This document shows positions 54,201 to 62,169 of a stretch of 64,000 bases of DNA, piece by piece. Both the position numbers and the translations under genes were made by a program. Position 1 is the first letter of the stretch. Each line of letters begins with the position of its first letter. The notes under the pieces were generated by a model that did not search any database, was not told the DNA's origin, and worked only from the letters and a program-made list of their open reading frames with translations. The stretch comes from Planctomycetota bacterium (GTDB taxonomy: Bacteria; Planctomycetota; Planctomycetia; Pirellulales; Pirellulaceae). The stretch covers positions 418,712-482,711 of the forward strand of contig JABAAE010000001.1 in the NCBI GenBank assembly GCA_014238905.1, given 5' to 3'.

Positions 54201-55215
54201 CAATGTGCAAGGTTTTCAGCAGATGATCAAGCTCAATCCAACTGACGTGATTATGGGTATTCTGCCGTTCTTTCATTCATTTGGTTACACCGTCACCTTA
54301 TGGGGCAACTCGATGCTCGACATCGCAGCCGCACATCACTATACTCCGCTGGATGGTCGGCAAATTGGCAAACTCTGTCATAAATTCAATGGAACGGTAT
54401 TAATTTCGACACCGACCTTTCTCAGGGGAAACCTGAAACGGACCAAAGAAGACCAGTTCAAGACGCTCGATGTCGTGGTCACCGGCGCTGAGAAACTTCC
54501 TTCCGATTTGGCAGACGCCTTCCAGGAGAAGTTTGGCATCCGTCCTGTGGAAGGATATGGTGCAACCGAATTATCCCCGGTGGTATCCATCAACGTCCCT
54601 CCCAATCGTTCAGTCAACCAAAACAACGACGACTACAAGGAAGGCACCATAGGAAAACCAATACCGGGCGTGACTACAAAGGTTCTGGATCTCGATACAG
54701 ATAAAGAATTGGGACCCAACAAGCCAGGGATGCTGTGGATCAAAGGCCCAAACGTCATGAAAGGGTACTACAAACGGGATGATCTAACCAATGCGGTTGT
54801 GGTCGATGGTTGGTACAAAACCGGCGACGTGGCTCAAGTTGATGATGACGGTTTCATCCAAATAACTGGGCGGATCAGCCGCTTCTCGAAAATTGGTGGC
54901 GAAATGGTTCCTCACCTTCAAATCGAGGAAGCACTGACTGAAATCATTGCTGCTGACGAGGACGCAGGTATCAAGGCCGTTGTGACGGCAGTGCCGGATG
55001 AGCGAAAGGGTGAACGATTAGTAATTGTTCACACCGCCATCGAACAGTCCATTGATGAACTGCGTTCCGGGTTGACCGAAAGAGGACTGCCCAATCTGTA
55101 CATCCCCAGCGCAGACAGTTTTTTGGAGATTGATGAAATACCCGTCTTGGGAACTGGCAAACTCGACCTCAAAGGTGTTAAGGAAATCGCTTTGGAAAAG
55201 CTTGGCAATGCCTGA
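51286..55215 (+). CDS. MFS-acyltransferase-acyl-ACP/CoA ligase fusion (Aas/LplT-like), PlsC motif altered
   Basis: About 1309 residues from the ATG at 51286; an ATG at 51208 adds 26. The N-terminal 400 or so form an MFS domain like the lysophospholipid flippase LplT. A stretch of about 170 hydrophilic residues follows. The PlsC acyltransferase domain has SNRISWMDRALFALF where family members have NHxSxxD, so the HX4D histidine is Arg (codon CGG); the second motif AVFPEEKISSTG is present. The C-terminal 600 are an AMP-forming ligase with IIFTSGSTGTPKGVMLT, GYGATELSP and the late KTGDVAQVD. The normal role is lysophospholipid uptake and re-acylation. Confidence 0.9.
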   Translation: MSTAVAMESLPPLKKPGIKSLSFNSLMLTQWLTSVNDNIFRWLVIGIGKDYVDPGDWGNILMVGSAVFLLPYLLLASPAGWLADRFSKVNVIIGCKIAEIAVMGLGVIAIAIGNIPLLFITVGLMGAQSALFSPAKVATIPDLVEDRELSAANGWFGLSTVTATIIGMGLGNWLADYCGNFGQDNLWACSLILIGIAAVGTLISLGITKTPAVRPNAPFPWNAPVQTAKDLATLFARKDLFMVSLGEMFFWSIGMLATLNIDVFSAENGGLFETSKLPLLISLVLGVGFGSVLAGIWSGGRVELGMTHLGALFIAVFSFALFFTPENFLANGWEFNAGLILSCCFLLALGASSGLFDVPLAAYLQKKSPVEKRGAILAANNFLIFTGMFANSIIFGALGAPVQDGSVNNVRQVVEIQEKVSSQDKAELDLEIYRITSDFEEAIQNSNTDHRDQVEPPGFFAILMGAENPKVIHSQQGEASNVTGRPKIESFLDQREISDPDLLLANLLWTEFSFLKAKGELGTTTGYYERFPDKTALIHSVFLQIGGKKQFESRQIFVIMGLASLPVFLFVVWRLPLASLRFDAWWCLQIFYRIKIRGEDVIPSQMGSILVSNRISWMDRALFALFSPRRVRLITFEKESEGWLNERWLRFWGQIRIAGGPSAVQQALADARKALARGEILAVFPEEKISSTGTVNSFHKELQTLLDHSPVPVIPAHLGGWQGRHFTNEHRKRLWQIPYRFRPKVEIQFGDPVSRPTTVYEIRQAVQKLGACSMSDSESRFVAPVRHFIHRCKQRKFQTKICDLTEGEVSGGVYLTSALVLRNLLRKHVLGNDEERVGILLPPSKGGAVVNMALALDKRTTVNLNYSASEEIINACIEAADIKHVLTSGQVISKLGLNLNANVIELESLKDKVSKIDKAIAAFQAYVLPSAFLESLLGLGSIKPDDLSTIIFTSGSTGTPKGVMLTQRNVGSNVQGFQQMIKLNPTDVIMGILPFFHSFGYTVTLWGNSMLDIAAAHHYTPLDGRQIGKLCHKFNGTVLISTPTFLRGNLKRTKEDQFKTLDVVVTGAEKLPSDLADAFQEKFGIRPVEGYGATELSPVVSINVPPNRSVNQNNDDYKEGTIGKPIPGVTTKVLDLDTDKELGPNKPGMLWIKGPNVMKGYYKRDDLTNAVVVDGWYKTGDVAQVDDDGFIQITGRISRFSKIGGEMVPHLQIEEALTEIIAADEDAGIKAVVTAVPDERKGERLVIVHTAIEQSIDELRSGLTERGLPNLYIPSADSFLEIDEIPVLGTGKLDLKGVKEIALEKLGNA

Positions 55216-55287
55216 GAACTCGGGGGAGGGCCTAGTGGTTGAGCGGTCTCCTTGATTGGATAGCCATTGGGCGTGTATTCTGTTTAG

Positions 55288-56286
55288 ATGAATGGTAACC
55301 GGCCAAAGCGAATTGACAGCGTGACGTTTTTTGCAGAAAAGCAAAAACCAACCTCGCCAGTAGTTGCGTCTCCTGGAGATGTCAAATTCCGAAGAAAATG
55401 GGTCCTGCCCACTTTTCTGTTTCTAGCTACCTGCTTATCTACATTTTTTGTTGGCTGTTGTCAGTGGTCTGCTGAACGAGCCATCTTTTCTTCGATCGTC
55501 GGGCTGGAAGGGGATTTAACCCTGATCCGGCGGATGATATTGGCGAATTGGGAGCAGGGGATTGTCTTTATGCTAAGCCTAATGGCCATTCTCACCGCCC
55601 ATGAAATGGGGCATTTTGTCGCTACGTTGATTTACAAAATTCCGGCCTCGCTCCCGGTTTTTCTACCTTTCCCACTGAGTCCTTTGGGCACATTTGGCGC
55701 GGTGATTGCCATGCAACCCAACCGCGCTAACCGACGGGAGATCTTTGATGTTGGCATTGCCGGTCCGCTTGCGGGGCTGGTCTTTGCATTGCCTTTGTTG
55801 TTGATAGGCGTTTATCAACTTGATCTATCTAGTGAGCCTGCGACAGGATTCGGCTTTGAAAGTCCGTTACTTGTCCGCTGGCTGATGGACTGGTTTGCAG
55901 TCAACGGGCGAGTCGAACAGGAGTACGTTGTCTGGTGTAATCAATTGAATCCCTGTTTTGCCGCAGCGTGGTTTGGATTGATCATGACCGCGATTAACAT
56001 GTTTCCAATTGGACAACTGGACGGTGGGCATACAACCTACACGCTATTTGGGAAAGCCGCTCATTGGATCGCAAGGGGGACATTGGTACTGGCCATTGCT
56101 TTCATTGTCTATCAGAACACTCCAACACTGGCGATCATGATCCTGCTGCTACTTCTGATTGGCCCTGATCACCCACCTACAACCGATGACAGCATCCCAC
56201 TAGGGGGCATTCGAACCGTGGTTGGATGTTTCTCACTTCTAATCCCGATTGTTTGCTTTCCGCCGCTTATTTTTCGGATGACATAG
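55288..56286 (+). CDS. Site-2 protease family (M50) intramembrane metalloprotease
   Basis: 332 residues. Six or more membrane helices; zinc-binding HEMGH in ILTAHEMGHFVATLIYKI near 107-111, and the third ligand in MFPIGQLDGGHTTYTLFG near 243. The segment between, GTFGAVIAMQPNRANRREIF followed by VGIAGPLAGLVFALP, is the family's beta-hairpin and substrate loop. Such proteases cut membrane-bound anti-sigma factors or signal remnants; this window has ECF sigma factors but no adjacent anti-sigma gene. The gene follows the Aas-like gene by 72 bp on the same strand and may be cotranscribed. Confidence 0.92.
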   Translation: MNGNRPKRIDSVTFFAEKQKPTSPVVASPGDVKFRRKWVLPTFLFLATCLSTFFVGCCQWSAERAIFSSIVGLEGDLTLIRRMILANWEQGIVFMLSLMAILTAHEMGHFVATLIYKIPASLPVFLPFPLSPLGTFGAVIAMQPNRANRREIFDVGIAGPLAGLVFALPLLLIGVYQLDLSSEPATGFGFESPLLVRWLMDWFAVNGRVEQEYVVWCNQLNPCFAAAWFGLIMTAINMFPIGQLDGGHTTYTLFGKAAHWIARGTLVLAIAFIVYQNTPTLAIMILLLLLIGPDHPPTTDDSIPLGGIRTVVGCFSLLIPIVCFPPLIFRMT

Positions 56287-56565
56287 TTGATTTACAGGAC
56301 ATCATCTGGCAGAGATGTCACAAATATCTCCGGATGCCAAACCGGGTTAACCACGAAAACCAATCGACTGATTGAAAAATCAATGGGGCTAGATTCTGCT
56401 AGAATGGAAAGATCAAGCCGATCGCCTCAACCTTCCGTTGGGCCACCCAAACCGGTTTGAACTCAAACCCGCCGAACAGATAATATTGAATGGCATGAGA
56501 TAGTTCTTTGAATTGGCTAAACCGTTTGAGGGGCCAGATTCTGCAACAAAACTAATGGAATAGCC

Positions 56566-57828
56566 TTGAAACACTCAATTGATCAGGAAACAGTCGGTCC
56601 ATTTGCTGAGCCTATGGCAAGTGCCATTGAAGCTTGTGTGCATTGCGGCTTCTGTTTGCCTGCCTGTCCCACCTACAACGTTCTCGGGCAGGAGGCTGAT
56701 TCGCCCCGTGGTCGCATTGTTTTGATGAAACAGGTTCTCGAGGGGGAACTGGACGAGCAGGATATCGCACCACACATTGATCGATGCCTCGGCTGTCTGG
56801 CATGCGAATCTGCCTGTCCATCAGGTGTTCCCTACCGTGATTTGATTAGCCCTTTCCGATCTCGCAATTCAGTTAAGAAATCTTTTTTGGTGCGGCTGAG
56901 AGACAAACTGATATCACTAACTCTTCCATTCCCTGGCCGTTTTCGCTGGGCATTACGGCTGGCCAGTTGCTCACGGTTCCTGGCATTTCTCTTACCCGGA
57001 CCCTTTCGGCCGATGGCTGAATTGGTACCCAAAAAAATCCCCTCCTACCAACCCCTTAAAGATCGATATCCGGCGAAAGGCGAGAAACGCTGCCAAGTCG
57101 CTTTACTGGCAGGATGTGCTCAGCAAGTCTTGGCTCCCAAGATCAACCAGTTCACCATTGAACTATTGACCGAATATGGCGTCGAGGTGGTGGTTCCCGG
57201 AAACCAGTCCTGTTGTGGTGCTTTGGACTGGCACAACGGCGGACTGAAGCAGGCCCGAAAATTGGCGGAAAACAATCTTTCCGTTTTTCCTGCTGACGTC
57301 GATTGGATCGTTACCAACGCAGCGGGCTGCGGGTCGGGCATGAAAGAATATGGTGTTCTTTTCGAGGGGACCGATCATCAATCCGAGGCTAAAAAAATAG
57401 CCGATAAGACAATCGATGTCTCCGTTCTTCTTTCCCAGCTCGATTTTTCAAAAAGAGCGGTTGGCCGTCCCCAACCGAAAACGCTGCGGGTCGCCTACCA
57501 TGATGCGTGCCATCTGTCTCACGGCCAGCATGTTCGAAGTCAACCTAGAGCATTGCTGCAATCTATTCCTGGCATCGAGCTACTTGGGATCAACAATACC
57601 GAAATGTGCTGCGGTTCAGCCGGGACCTTTAACATCGATCAGCCGGAAATCGCCAACCAGTTGGGCCAATCCAAAGCTCAGGCCATTGCTGACTCTGGAG
57701 CCGAATTTTTGGTGACCGGGAATATCGGCTGCATCGTGCAAATACAGAATCATCTGCAAAAGCTGGGAAGTCCAATCAAGGTCATGCACTTGGTCGAGTT
57801 CCTGTCCAGACATTCGTCTTTGGCTTGA
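56566..57828 (+). CDS. glcF: Glycolate oxidase iron-sulfur subunit (GlcF-like)
   Basis: 420 residues from a TTG at 56566; no better start is visible. Two 4Fe-4S motifs occur near 27 and 76: CVHCGFCLPACPTYNVLG and CLGCLACESACPSGVPYRDL. Two CCG domains follow: LLAGCAQQVLAPKINQF near 183 with NQSCCGALDWHNGG near 216, and YHDACHLSHGQHVR near 313 with EMCCGSAGTFN near 347. This is the standard GlcF layout, passing electrons from glycolate or lactate dehydrogenase subunits to the quinone pool. The GlcD/GlcE partners are not in the window. Confidence 0.92.
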   Translation: MKHSIDQETVGPFAEPMASAIEACVHCGFCLPACPTYNVLGQEADSPRGRIVLMKQVLEGELDEQDIAPHIDRCLGCLACESACPSGVPYRDLISPFRSRNSVKKSFLVRLRDKLISLTLPFPGRFRWALRLASCSRFLAFLLPGPFRPMAELVPKKIPSYQPLKDRYPAKGEKRCQVALLAGCAQQVLAPKINQFTIELLTEYGVEVVVPGNQSCCGALDWHNGGLKQARKLAENNLSVFPADVDWIVTNAAGCGSGMKEYGVLFEGTDHQSEAKKIADKTIDVSVLLSQLDFSKRAVGRPQPKTLRVAYHDACHLSHGQHVRSQPRALLQSIPGIELLGINNTEMCCGSAGTFNIDQPEIANQLGQSKAQAIADSGAEFLVTGNIGCIVQIQNHLQKLGSPIKVMHLVEFLSRHSSLA

Positions 57829-57840
57829 CCAACAGCAAGT

Positions 57841-58710
57841 TTACTGAGTGGCGGAATGAGAATTGGCTACCTGTCGGGATAGTCTTTTAAACCTCCGTTG
57901 AAGATTGTGGCTGACCGTTTGGAACTCGTTGACCGCTGAGGAATCCCTCTCCAAAGACAGTTTATCAATCAGAACCTGCTGCCGGGTTAGCTCGCGAACC
58001 ACTTGGTCAAGCTCGATAAAAACCGCGGACAAAACCTCCGATTTCACCCTTAGTTTCTTTGCCGACAACTGTAAGCGATTCACTTCATCATTCTGTTGGT
58101 TGTCTTGGAGAGGATGAATGTCGGATCCTTCATCTACCCGGATCAATTGGTGAGTGAATGGGAGGGACTGCAGTTCGGTGGCGGGACTGGGACGATCGAC
58201 AGAAGTCTTTCGATCGTGATTTTGGTCGGAATCTGGCGGGCCCGGTTTGACCTTTTCTGGGCGACGTGTCGAATGGACGTCGACAATACGCAACGACAAC
58301 TCCAGTTCCGAAAGCCCCTTCTCGGCTAAAGGAGCTTCCGATTGTTGGTCACTTTCAGCAGCATTGGCGAATCCGATCGCTGAACCATCGCAGCCCGCTT
58401 GTCGCACCAACCTTTCCAAGCGTCTTTCAACGGCGTCGATCGAGCTTCTACCAACACGATTTAATTCGGCCGCTCTTTTTTCAAGCTCATAATTAACAAT
58501 CAATGATTGCAACTGACGTTCTCGGCGATCCAAATCATCCGCCTTGCGTTTGAGAGCCAAATGAAGCTCTTTGATCTGCCGGTAGGTCTTATCGGAAAGA
58601 CTGGAGTCGAGTTCCGCCAATTTATCCTCAATGGAACACGGCATCTTTTCCGGACAAGGTTCATTACCGGAGAATTTGCGATCTGTGTTAGAGAAGTCAT
58701 CTCGAGTCAT
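57841..58710 (-). CDS. Coiled-coil protein of unknown function
   Basis: 289 residues, no membrane segment. Residues about 25-95 are strongly helical and charged (TYRQIKELHLALKRKADDLD then RRERQLQSLIVNYELEKRAA), as are about 205-285, so two coiled coils flank a disordered Pro/Ser/Asp-rich middle (about 110-195). Dimerisation or a scaffolding role fits. I recognise no family; it could be a structural or chromosome-associated protein. It is convergent with glcF (12 bases between stops). Confidence 0.75.
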   Translation of the reverse strand: MTRDDFSNTDRKFSGNEPCPEKMPCSIEDKLAELDSSLSDKTYRQIKELHLALKRKADDLDRRERQLQSLIVNYELEKRAAELNRVGRSSIDAVERRLERLVRQAGCDGSAIGFANAAESDQQSEAPLAEKGLSELELSLRIVDVHSTRRPEKVKPGPPDSDQNHDRKTSVDRPSPATELQSLPFTHQLIRVDEGSDIHPLQDNQQNDEVNRLQLSAKKLRVKSEVLSAVFIELDQVVRELTRQQVLIDKLSLERDSSAVNEFQTVSHNLQRRFKRLSRQVANSHSATQ

Positions 58711-59145
58711 GGATTTGCAAATCTGCGCCGGCTAACCGGTCGAGACCGTAAAACAATTTGGAGCGAACGTACTGTATTGGGGAATCCGGCCTTCTGAGCA
58801 AAAAGCAGACTCCTTCAATCGTCTTCTTCGGTAAAATGGGACGGTGGTCGCCATTGCACCCTTTTCAATTGGAATATCTTGCCAATCCATCGCACCGGGT
58901 TGCTGCTACTGAGTGCTGTCGCCGGCTTTTCACCGGGATTTCACTAGAATCGTGGCCTTTTGGAGATACGTCGCACCGCTGGTAGGGACATTGAAAAACA
59001 GTTTCCCGGAGCATTTAGCGGATCGCCTTTCCCGTTCACACTGGTTGACAGTCGTTTTTAATATCGACATGCTGAAAAAGTGCTCGGCGATTGGCAGAAA
59101 ACATCGTTCGGGTTAGGACTTTTCATGTTCCGCTAATACCACTCA
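58711..59145. other. Intergenic region upstream of groES, no gene seen
   Basis: 435 bases between divergent genes. I searched for the CIRCE inverted repeat (TTAGCACTC-N9-GAGTGCTAA) that often controls groES in bacteria and did not find it. A 75-codon plus frame (58758-58985) has no motif and is not accepted. Confidence 0.4.
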
Positions 59146-59433
59146 ATGAGAATCGAACCGCTAGGCGACAAGCTGATTGTTAGCCGTTTGACCGTCGAAG
59201 AAACTACGTCTGGCGGCATCTTCCTGCCCGACTCGGCACAAGACAAACCTAATGAGGCACGGGTGTTATCAGTCGGCCCGGGCCAACTTAACGAGGATGG
59301 GTCCCGAACGCCATTACAGGTCGCCGACGGTGATCGTATTATCTTTTCCGGTTACGCCGGGACCGAGGTTGTTTTTGACGATCAGGAATTTCTGATCTTG
59401 TCGGAAATAGATGTTCTCGCGGTCATCGAGTAG
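59146..59433 (+). CDS. groES: GroES-type co-chaperonin
   Basis: 95 residues, full length. MRIEPLGDKLIVSRLTVEET opens the fold, with TTSGGIFLPDSAQDKPNEAR as the mobile loop for GroEL binding and VLSVGPGQLNEDGSR next; it ends in DDQEFLILSEIDVLAVIE. It caps GroEL during protein folding in the cytosol. No groEL gene follows; the next gene is the prenyltransferase-repeat protein. Planctomycetes often carry several groES/groEL copies, some unlinked. Confidence 0.95.
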   Translation: MRIEPLGDKLIVSRLTVEETTSGGIFLPDSAQDKPNEARVLSVGPGQLNEDGSRTPLQVADGDRIIFSGYAGTEVVFDDQEFLILSEIDVLAVIE

Positions 59434-59589
59434 ATCACCTCAATAAAGCCAATTACTCGACACCATGTCGAAAAAAACTCTAACGAATTGCTCAATCTCG
59501 CCGATTTCGCTGTATAGAATGAACAACAGGGATTGGCATCCCAGTTGCTGTCACAGTAGACGGATCTGGCCTTGCCATCGACGGATGGC

Positions 59590-59649
59590 ATTCTGAAATC
59601 AACCATTCTGAAATCAACCATTCTGAAATCAACCATTCTGAAATCAACC
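59590..59649 (+). repeat. 15-bp tandem repeat, 4 copies
   Basis: ATTCTGAAATCAACC is repeated four times without change from 59590 to 59649. It ends 18 bases before the preferred start of the next gene and would encode ILKST units if the upstream ATG at 59572 were used. Confidence 0.95.
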
Positions 59650-59667
59650 GCTGGAAAGAAAACGGGA

Positions 59668-60843
59668 ATGATGAAAGCATCGAGAATTTATTCCGCGTCG
59701 TCTCTTGCCTTTTGCTTGTTGGCAACTTTGAATCCAATTTGGGTCTGTGGGCAGAGCGAGTTGGATACCAAGCGATTGGCTTTGGTGGAAAAATCCGTTC
59801 GATTTCTAACCACTCAACAAAGTCCCAATGGGTCCTTCAGCGGCCAAACCGGACCGGCCATTACAGCGATCATCACTACCGGTCTGATCAACAATGGTGT
59901 TTTACCGTCCGAACCTGTCGTCCAGCGAAGTTTGGAGTACCTGGCGACGTTTGTCCAAAAATCCGGTGGCATCCATCAGAAAGAAACGTTTTATAAAAAT
60001 TATGAAACCAGTTTGTCATTAATCTGTTTTGTTGCTGCTAACGAAAGCGGGAAATATAGCAGTGTCATCAAGAGAGCAGAAAACTTTTTGAAGGGGCTAC
60101 AGACGAAAGAGGGCTCAAGTGATCCTACAGATGTAGAGTATGGTGGCATTGGATATGGCAAACATCAACGTCCCGATCTTTCCAATACCTCAACGCTGGT
60201 CGACGCCCTGAAGGCAGCTGGAAATGGAGCCGACGACGAAGCCATGAAACGTGCGTTAGCATTCATCTCACGATGCCAGAATCTCGAATCCGAAAAAAAC
60301 ATGACACCCTTTGCGGCCAAGGTGAACGATGGCGGATTGTATTACACACCAGCTGCTGGTGGTCAAAGCCAAGCAGGTCAGACTCAAAACGGCGGCCTTA
60401 AAAGCTATGGATCGATGACCTATGCCGGATTAAAAAGCATGATTTTTGCAGGGGTCGATCGCGAAGATCCTCGTGTTCAGGGCGCTTTGGGATGGATCAA
60501 AAACCATTACAGCCTGACTCAAAACCCGGGAATGGGTCGCGGAAATCTCGGCGCTCAAGGGCTGTACTATTATTTTCAGGTTTTTGGAAAAGCCTTGGAT
60601 GCTGTGGGTATTGAGGAGGTTGTGGACGCCAAAGGCAATTCTCATCGATGGCGCGGAGAATTGTTGGCCGAACTCGCCAAACGCCAACGACCAGACGGAT
60701 CGTGGATCAACTCGGAAAGCGACCGGTGGATGGAAGGCGATTCAAACCTGGTAACCGGCTATGCGCTTTTGGCGCTCAGTTATTGCAAAAACACCAAAGA
60801 AAAAAAGTCCATCAAACGCCCATCACCAACCCCTCGAGATTGA
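59668..60843 (+). CDS. Secreted prenyltransferase/squalene-cyclase-repeat protein
   Basis: About 391 residues from the ATG at 59668; an ATG three bases later or one at 59572 (through the tandem repeat) are alternatives. A signal peptide (SASSLAFCLLATLNPIWVCG) precedes the repeats: VRFLTTQQSPNGSFSGQTGP near 50, AENFLKGLQTKEGSSDPTDV near 140, YGSMTYAGLKSMIFAGVDRE near 250, and LAKRQRPDGSWINSESDRWM near 330. These are QW-type repeats of the alpha-toroid fold. No catalytic DXDD or zinc site is obvious. A Tat-exported relative is encoded at 48212. Confidence 0.82.
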   Translation: MMKASRIYSASSLAFCLLATLNPIWVCGQSELDTKRLALVEKSVRFLTTQQSPNGSFSGQTGPAITAIITTGLINNGVLPSEPVVQRSLEYLATFVQKSGGIHQKETFYKNYETSLSLICFVAANESGKYSSVIKRAENFLKGLQTKEGSSDPTDVEYGGIGYGKHQRPDLSNTSTLVDALKAAGNGADDEAMKRALAFISRCQNLESEKNMTPFAAKVNDGGLYYTPAAGGQSQAGQTQNGGLKSYGSMTYAGLKSMIFAGVDREDPRVQGALGWIKNHYSLTQNPGMGRGNLGAQGLYYYFQVFGKALDAVGIEEVVDAKGNSHRWRGELLAELAKRQRPDGSWINSESDRWMEGDSNLVTGYALLALSYCKNTKEKKSIKRPSPTPRD

Positions 60844-60879
60844 TGGTGCCCTCTCTGGGCTAACGAGGTTTTACGCCGG

Positions 60880-60921
60880 CAATAGTCACAAGCCAATAGT
60901 CACAAGCCAATAGTCACAAGC
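60880..60921. repeat. 14-bp tandem repeat, 3 copies
   Basis: CAATAGTCACAAGC is repeated three times exactly in the 132-bp gap between convergent genes, 36 bases after the squalene-cyclase-repeat gene. Confidence 0.9.
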
Positions 60922-60975
60922 CAAGGGTCGCGATGAATTCACCGGAGTACCCGCTGCTCTGGTGAGAGACAAAGG

Positions 60976-61566
60976 TCACAAACAACGAATGACCCCGACC
61001 ACCACACCGTTGACCGTCGCTTGGTCGACGTAGATCGGATTCATCTGAGAATTCGCCGGTTGTAGCCGAATACGTCTTTCCTCTTTGAACCAGTACTTCA
61101 ACGTCGCATTCCCATCCTGAGTTTCGGCGACGACCATCTCACCGTTTTTTGCTTCTGCCCGCGGTTCCACAACAACCATGTCGCCATCCGCGATATGGGC
61201 TTCGATCATCGAATCTCCTGATATCCGCAGCAAGTAGCAACCACGATGATTAAATAATTCGTTGAGATCAACCTGGTCTAGATCTTCGATCGCCTGATGA
61301 AGTGAACCAGCAGCGACACGCCCGGCGAGAGGGATCGTCGATGCCGACGTTTCCCCGGTCAACGTAATCGCCCGGCTTTTGTTCGGTTCGCGTAGGATAA
61401 GCCCTTTCTTTTCGAGGGCTTTGAGATGGCAAATGACTCCGTTTGGCGACTTGATTCCAAACGCCTCAGATATTTCTCTAACCGTCGGGCCGAAACCGCG
61501 ATTTTGAATCTTATCTCGAGTAAACTCGTAGACTTCTCTCTGACGATTGGTAAGAGGTTGTGCCAA
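60976..61566 (-). CDS. lexA: LexA-type SOS repressor
   Basis: 196 residues, typical length. The N-terminal winged helix is LTNRQREVYEFTRDKIQNRG near 5, with VREISEAFGIKSPNGVICHL as recognition part. The self-cleavage site is the Ala-Gly in GRVAAGSLHQAIED near 82, the catalytic serine is in RISGDSMIEAHI near 117, and the lysine is in GNATLKYWFKEE near 154. It represses DNA-damage genes until RecA filaments trigger its self-cleavage. The operator in planctomycetes is not known to me and I could not identify one upstream. Divergent from the Flp pilin gene. Confidence 0.95.
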   Translation of the reverse strand: MAQPLTNRQREVYEFTRDKIQNRGFGPTVREISEAFGIKSPNGVICHLKALEKKGLILREPNKSRAITLTGETSASTIPLAGRVAAGSLHQAIEDLDQVDLNELFNHRGCYLLRISGDSMIEAHIADGDMVVVEPRAEAKNGEMVVAETQDGNATLKYWFKEERRIRLQPANSQMNPIYVDQATVNGVVVGVIRCL

Positions 61567-61839
61567 TTTTGCCCCATGAATAATGTTTTGAATGATTCGG
61601 GGTAGAACTTCTCAGGCCCAAGTGCATTCCCAAAACCACCACGTCGTTGTTGCACAGCCAGACACTTCAGAAAACACTTTTCCGCTGTTACGTCAAAACT
61701 AAGGCCTGACTTCTTCGAGTTTAACGAATATAAGGATTATTCCTACAATTAGTTAGTGTTTTGGGAGGATTCCTGAAAAAGATCCTCGTGCAATTTCGGA
61801 CTGAAACCTACTTTTCAATGTAACGAATTCCCCCACCCA

Positions 61840-62028
61840 GTGAATCCAATGCTACATCGCTTAAAAAACTTTCTAACCGATCAAAGTGGCCCAACCGCAG
61901 TCGAATATGCCGTGATGCTGGCGTTGATCTTGGGAATGTGTATTGCTGCCATTGCTTTGGCCGGAGGACCTGTCGAAGCATTCTGGTCTGGTTCAACGGA
62001 CGCCTTTAACGGGGCCGTTGGCGAGTAG
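61840..62028 (+). CDS. Flp-family type IVb pilin
   Basis: 62 residues from a GTG at 61840; the ATG at 61849 would give 59. A short basic leader (LHRLKNFLTDQSG) is followed by the class-defining GPTAVEYAVMLALILGMCIA, with cleavage expected after Gly and Glu at mature position 5. A hydrophobic helix and a short polar end complete the pilin. It should be processed by a prepilin peptidase and assembled by a Tad apparatus. No Tad genes are in the window, and the only prepilin peptidase here lacks a catalytic Asp. Confidence 0.88.
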   Translation: MNPMLHRLKNFLTDQSGPTAVEYAVMLALILGMCIAAIALAGGPVEAFWSGSTDAFNGAVGE

Positions 62029-62169
62029 ATCTTTACTGTCATCCGCCTCAGGATACTGCGCCCTGGACAACCTCGGTGTTGTTTCGGCTTAGCACCGAAT
62101 CGCCTCTGAAGACTCTCGAACTGTTGAAAAACCGGCGTTATACCGGTGCATCGTAATCTGGCCGTCAAC

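Noticed and set aside
58711..59145. CIRCE-type heat-shock operator upstream of groES
   Set aside because: A GAGTGCT sequence occurs near 58912 but has no matching TTAGCACTC arm at the required spacing.
59572..59667. Repeat-encoded ILKST leader on the second prenyltransferase-repeat protein
   Set aside because: Starting at 59668 puts a normal signal peptide at the N-terminus; the leader would place charged repeats before it.
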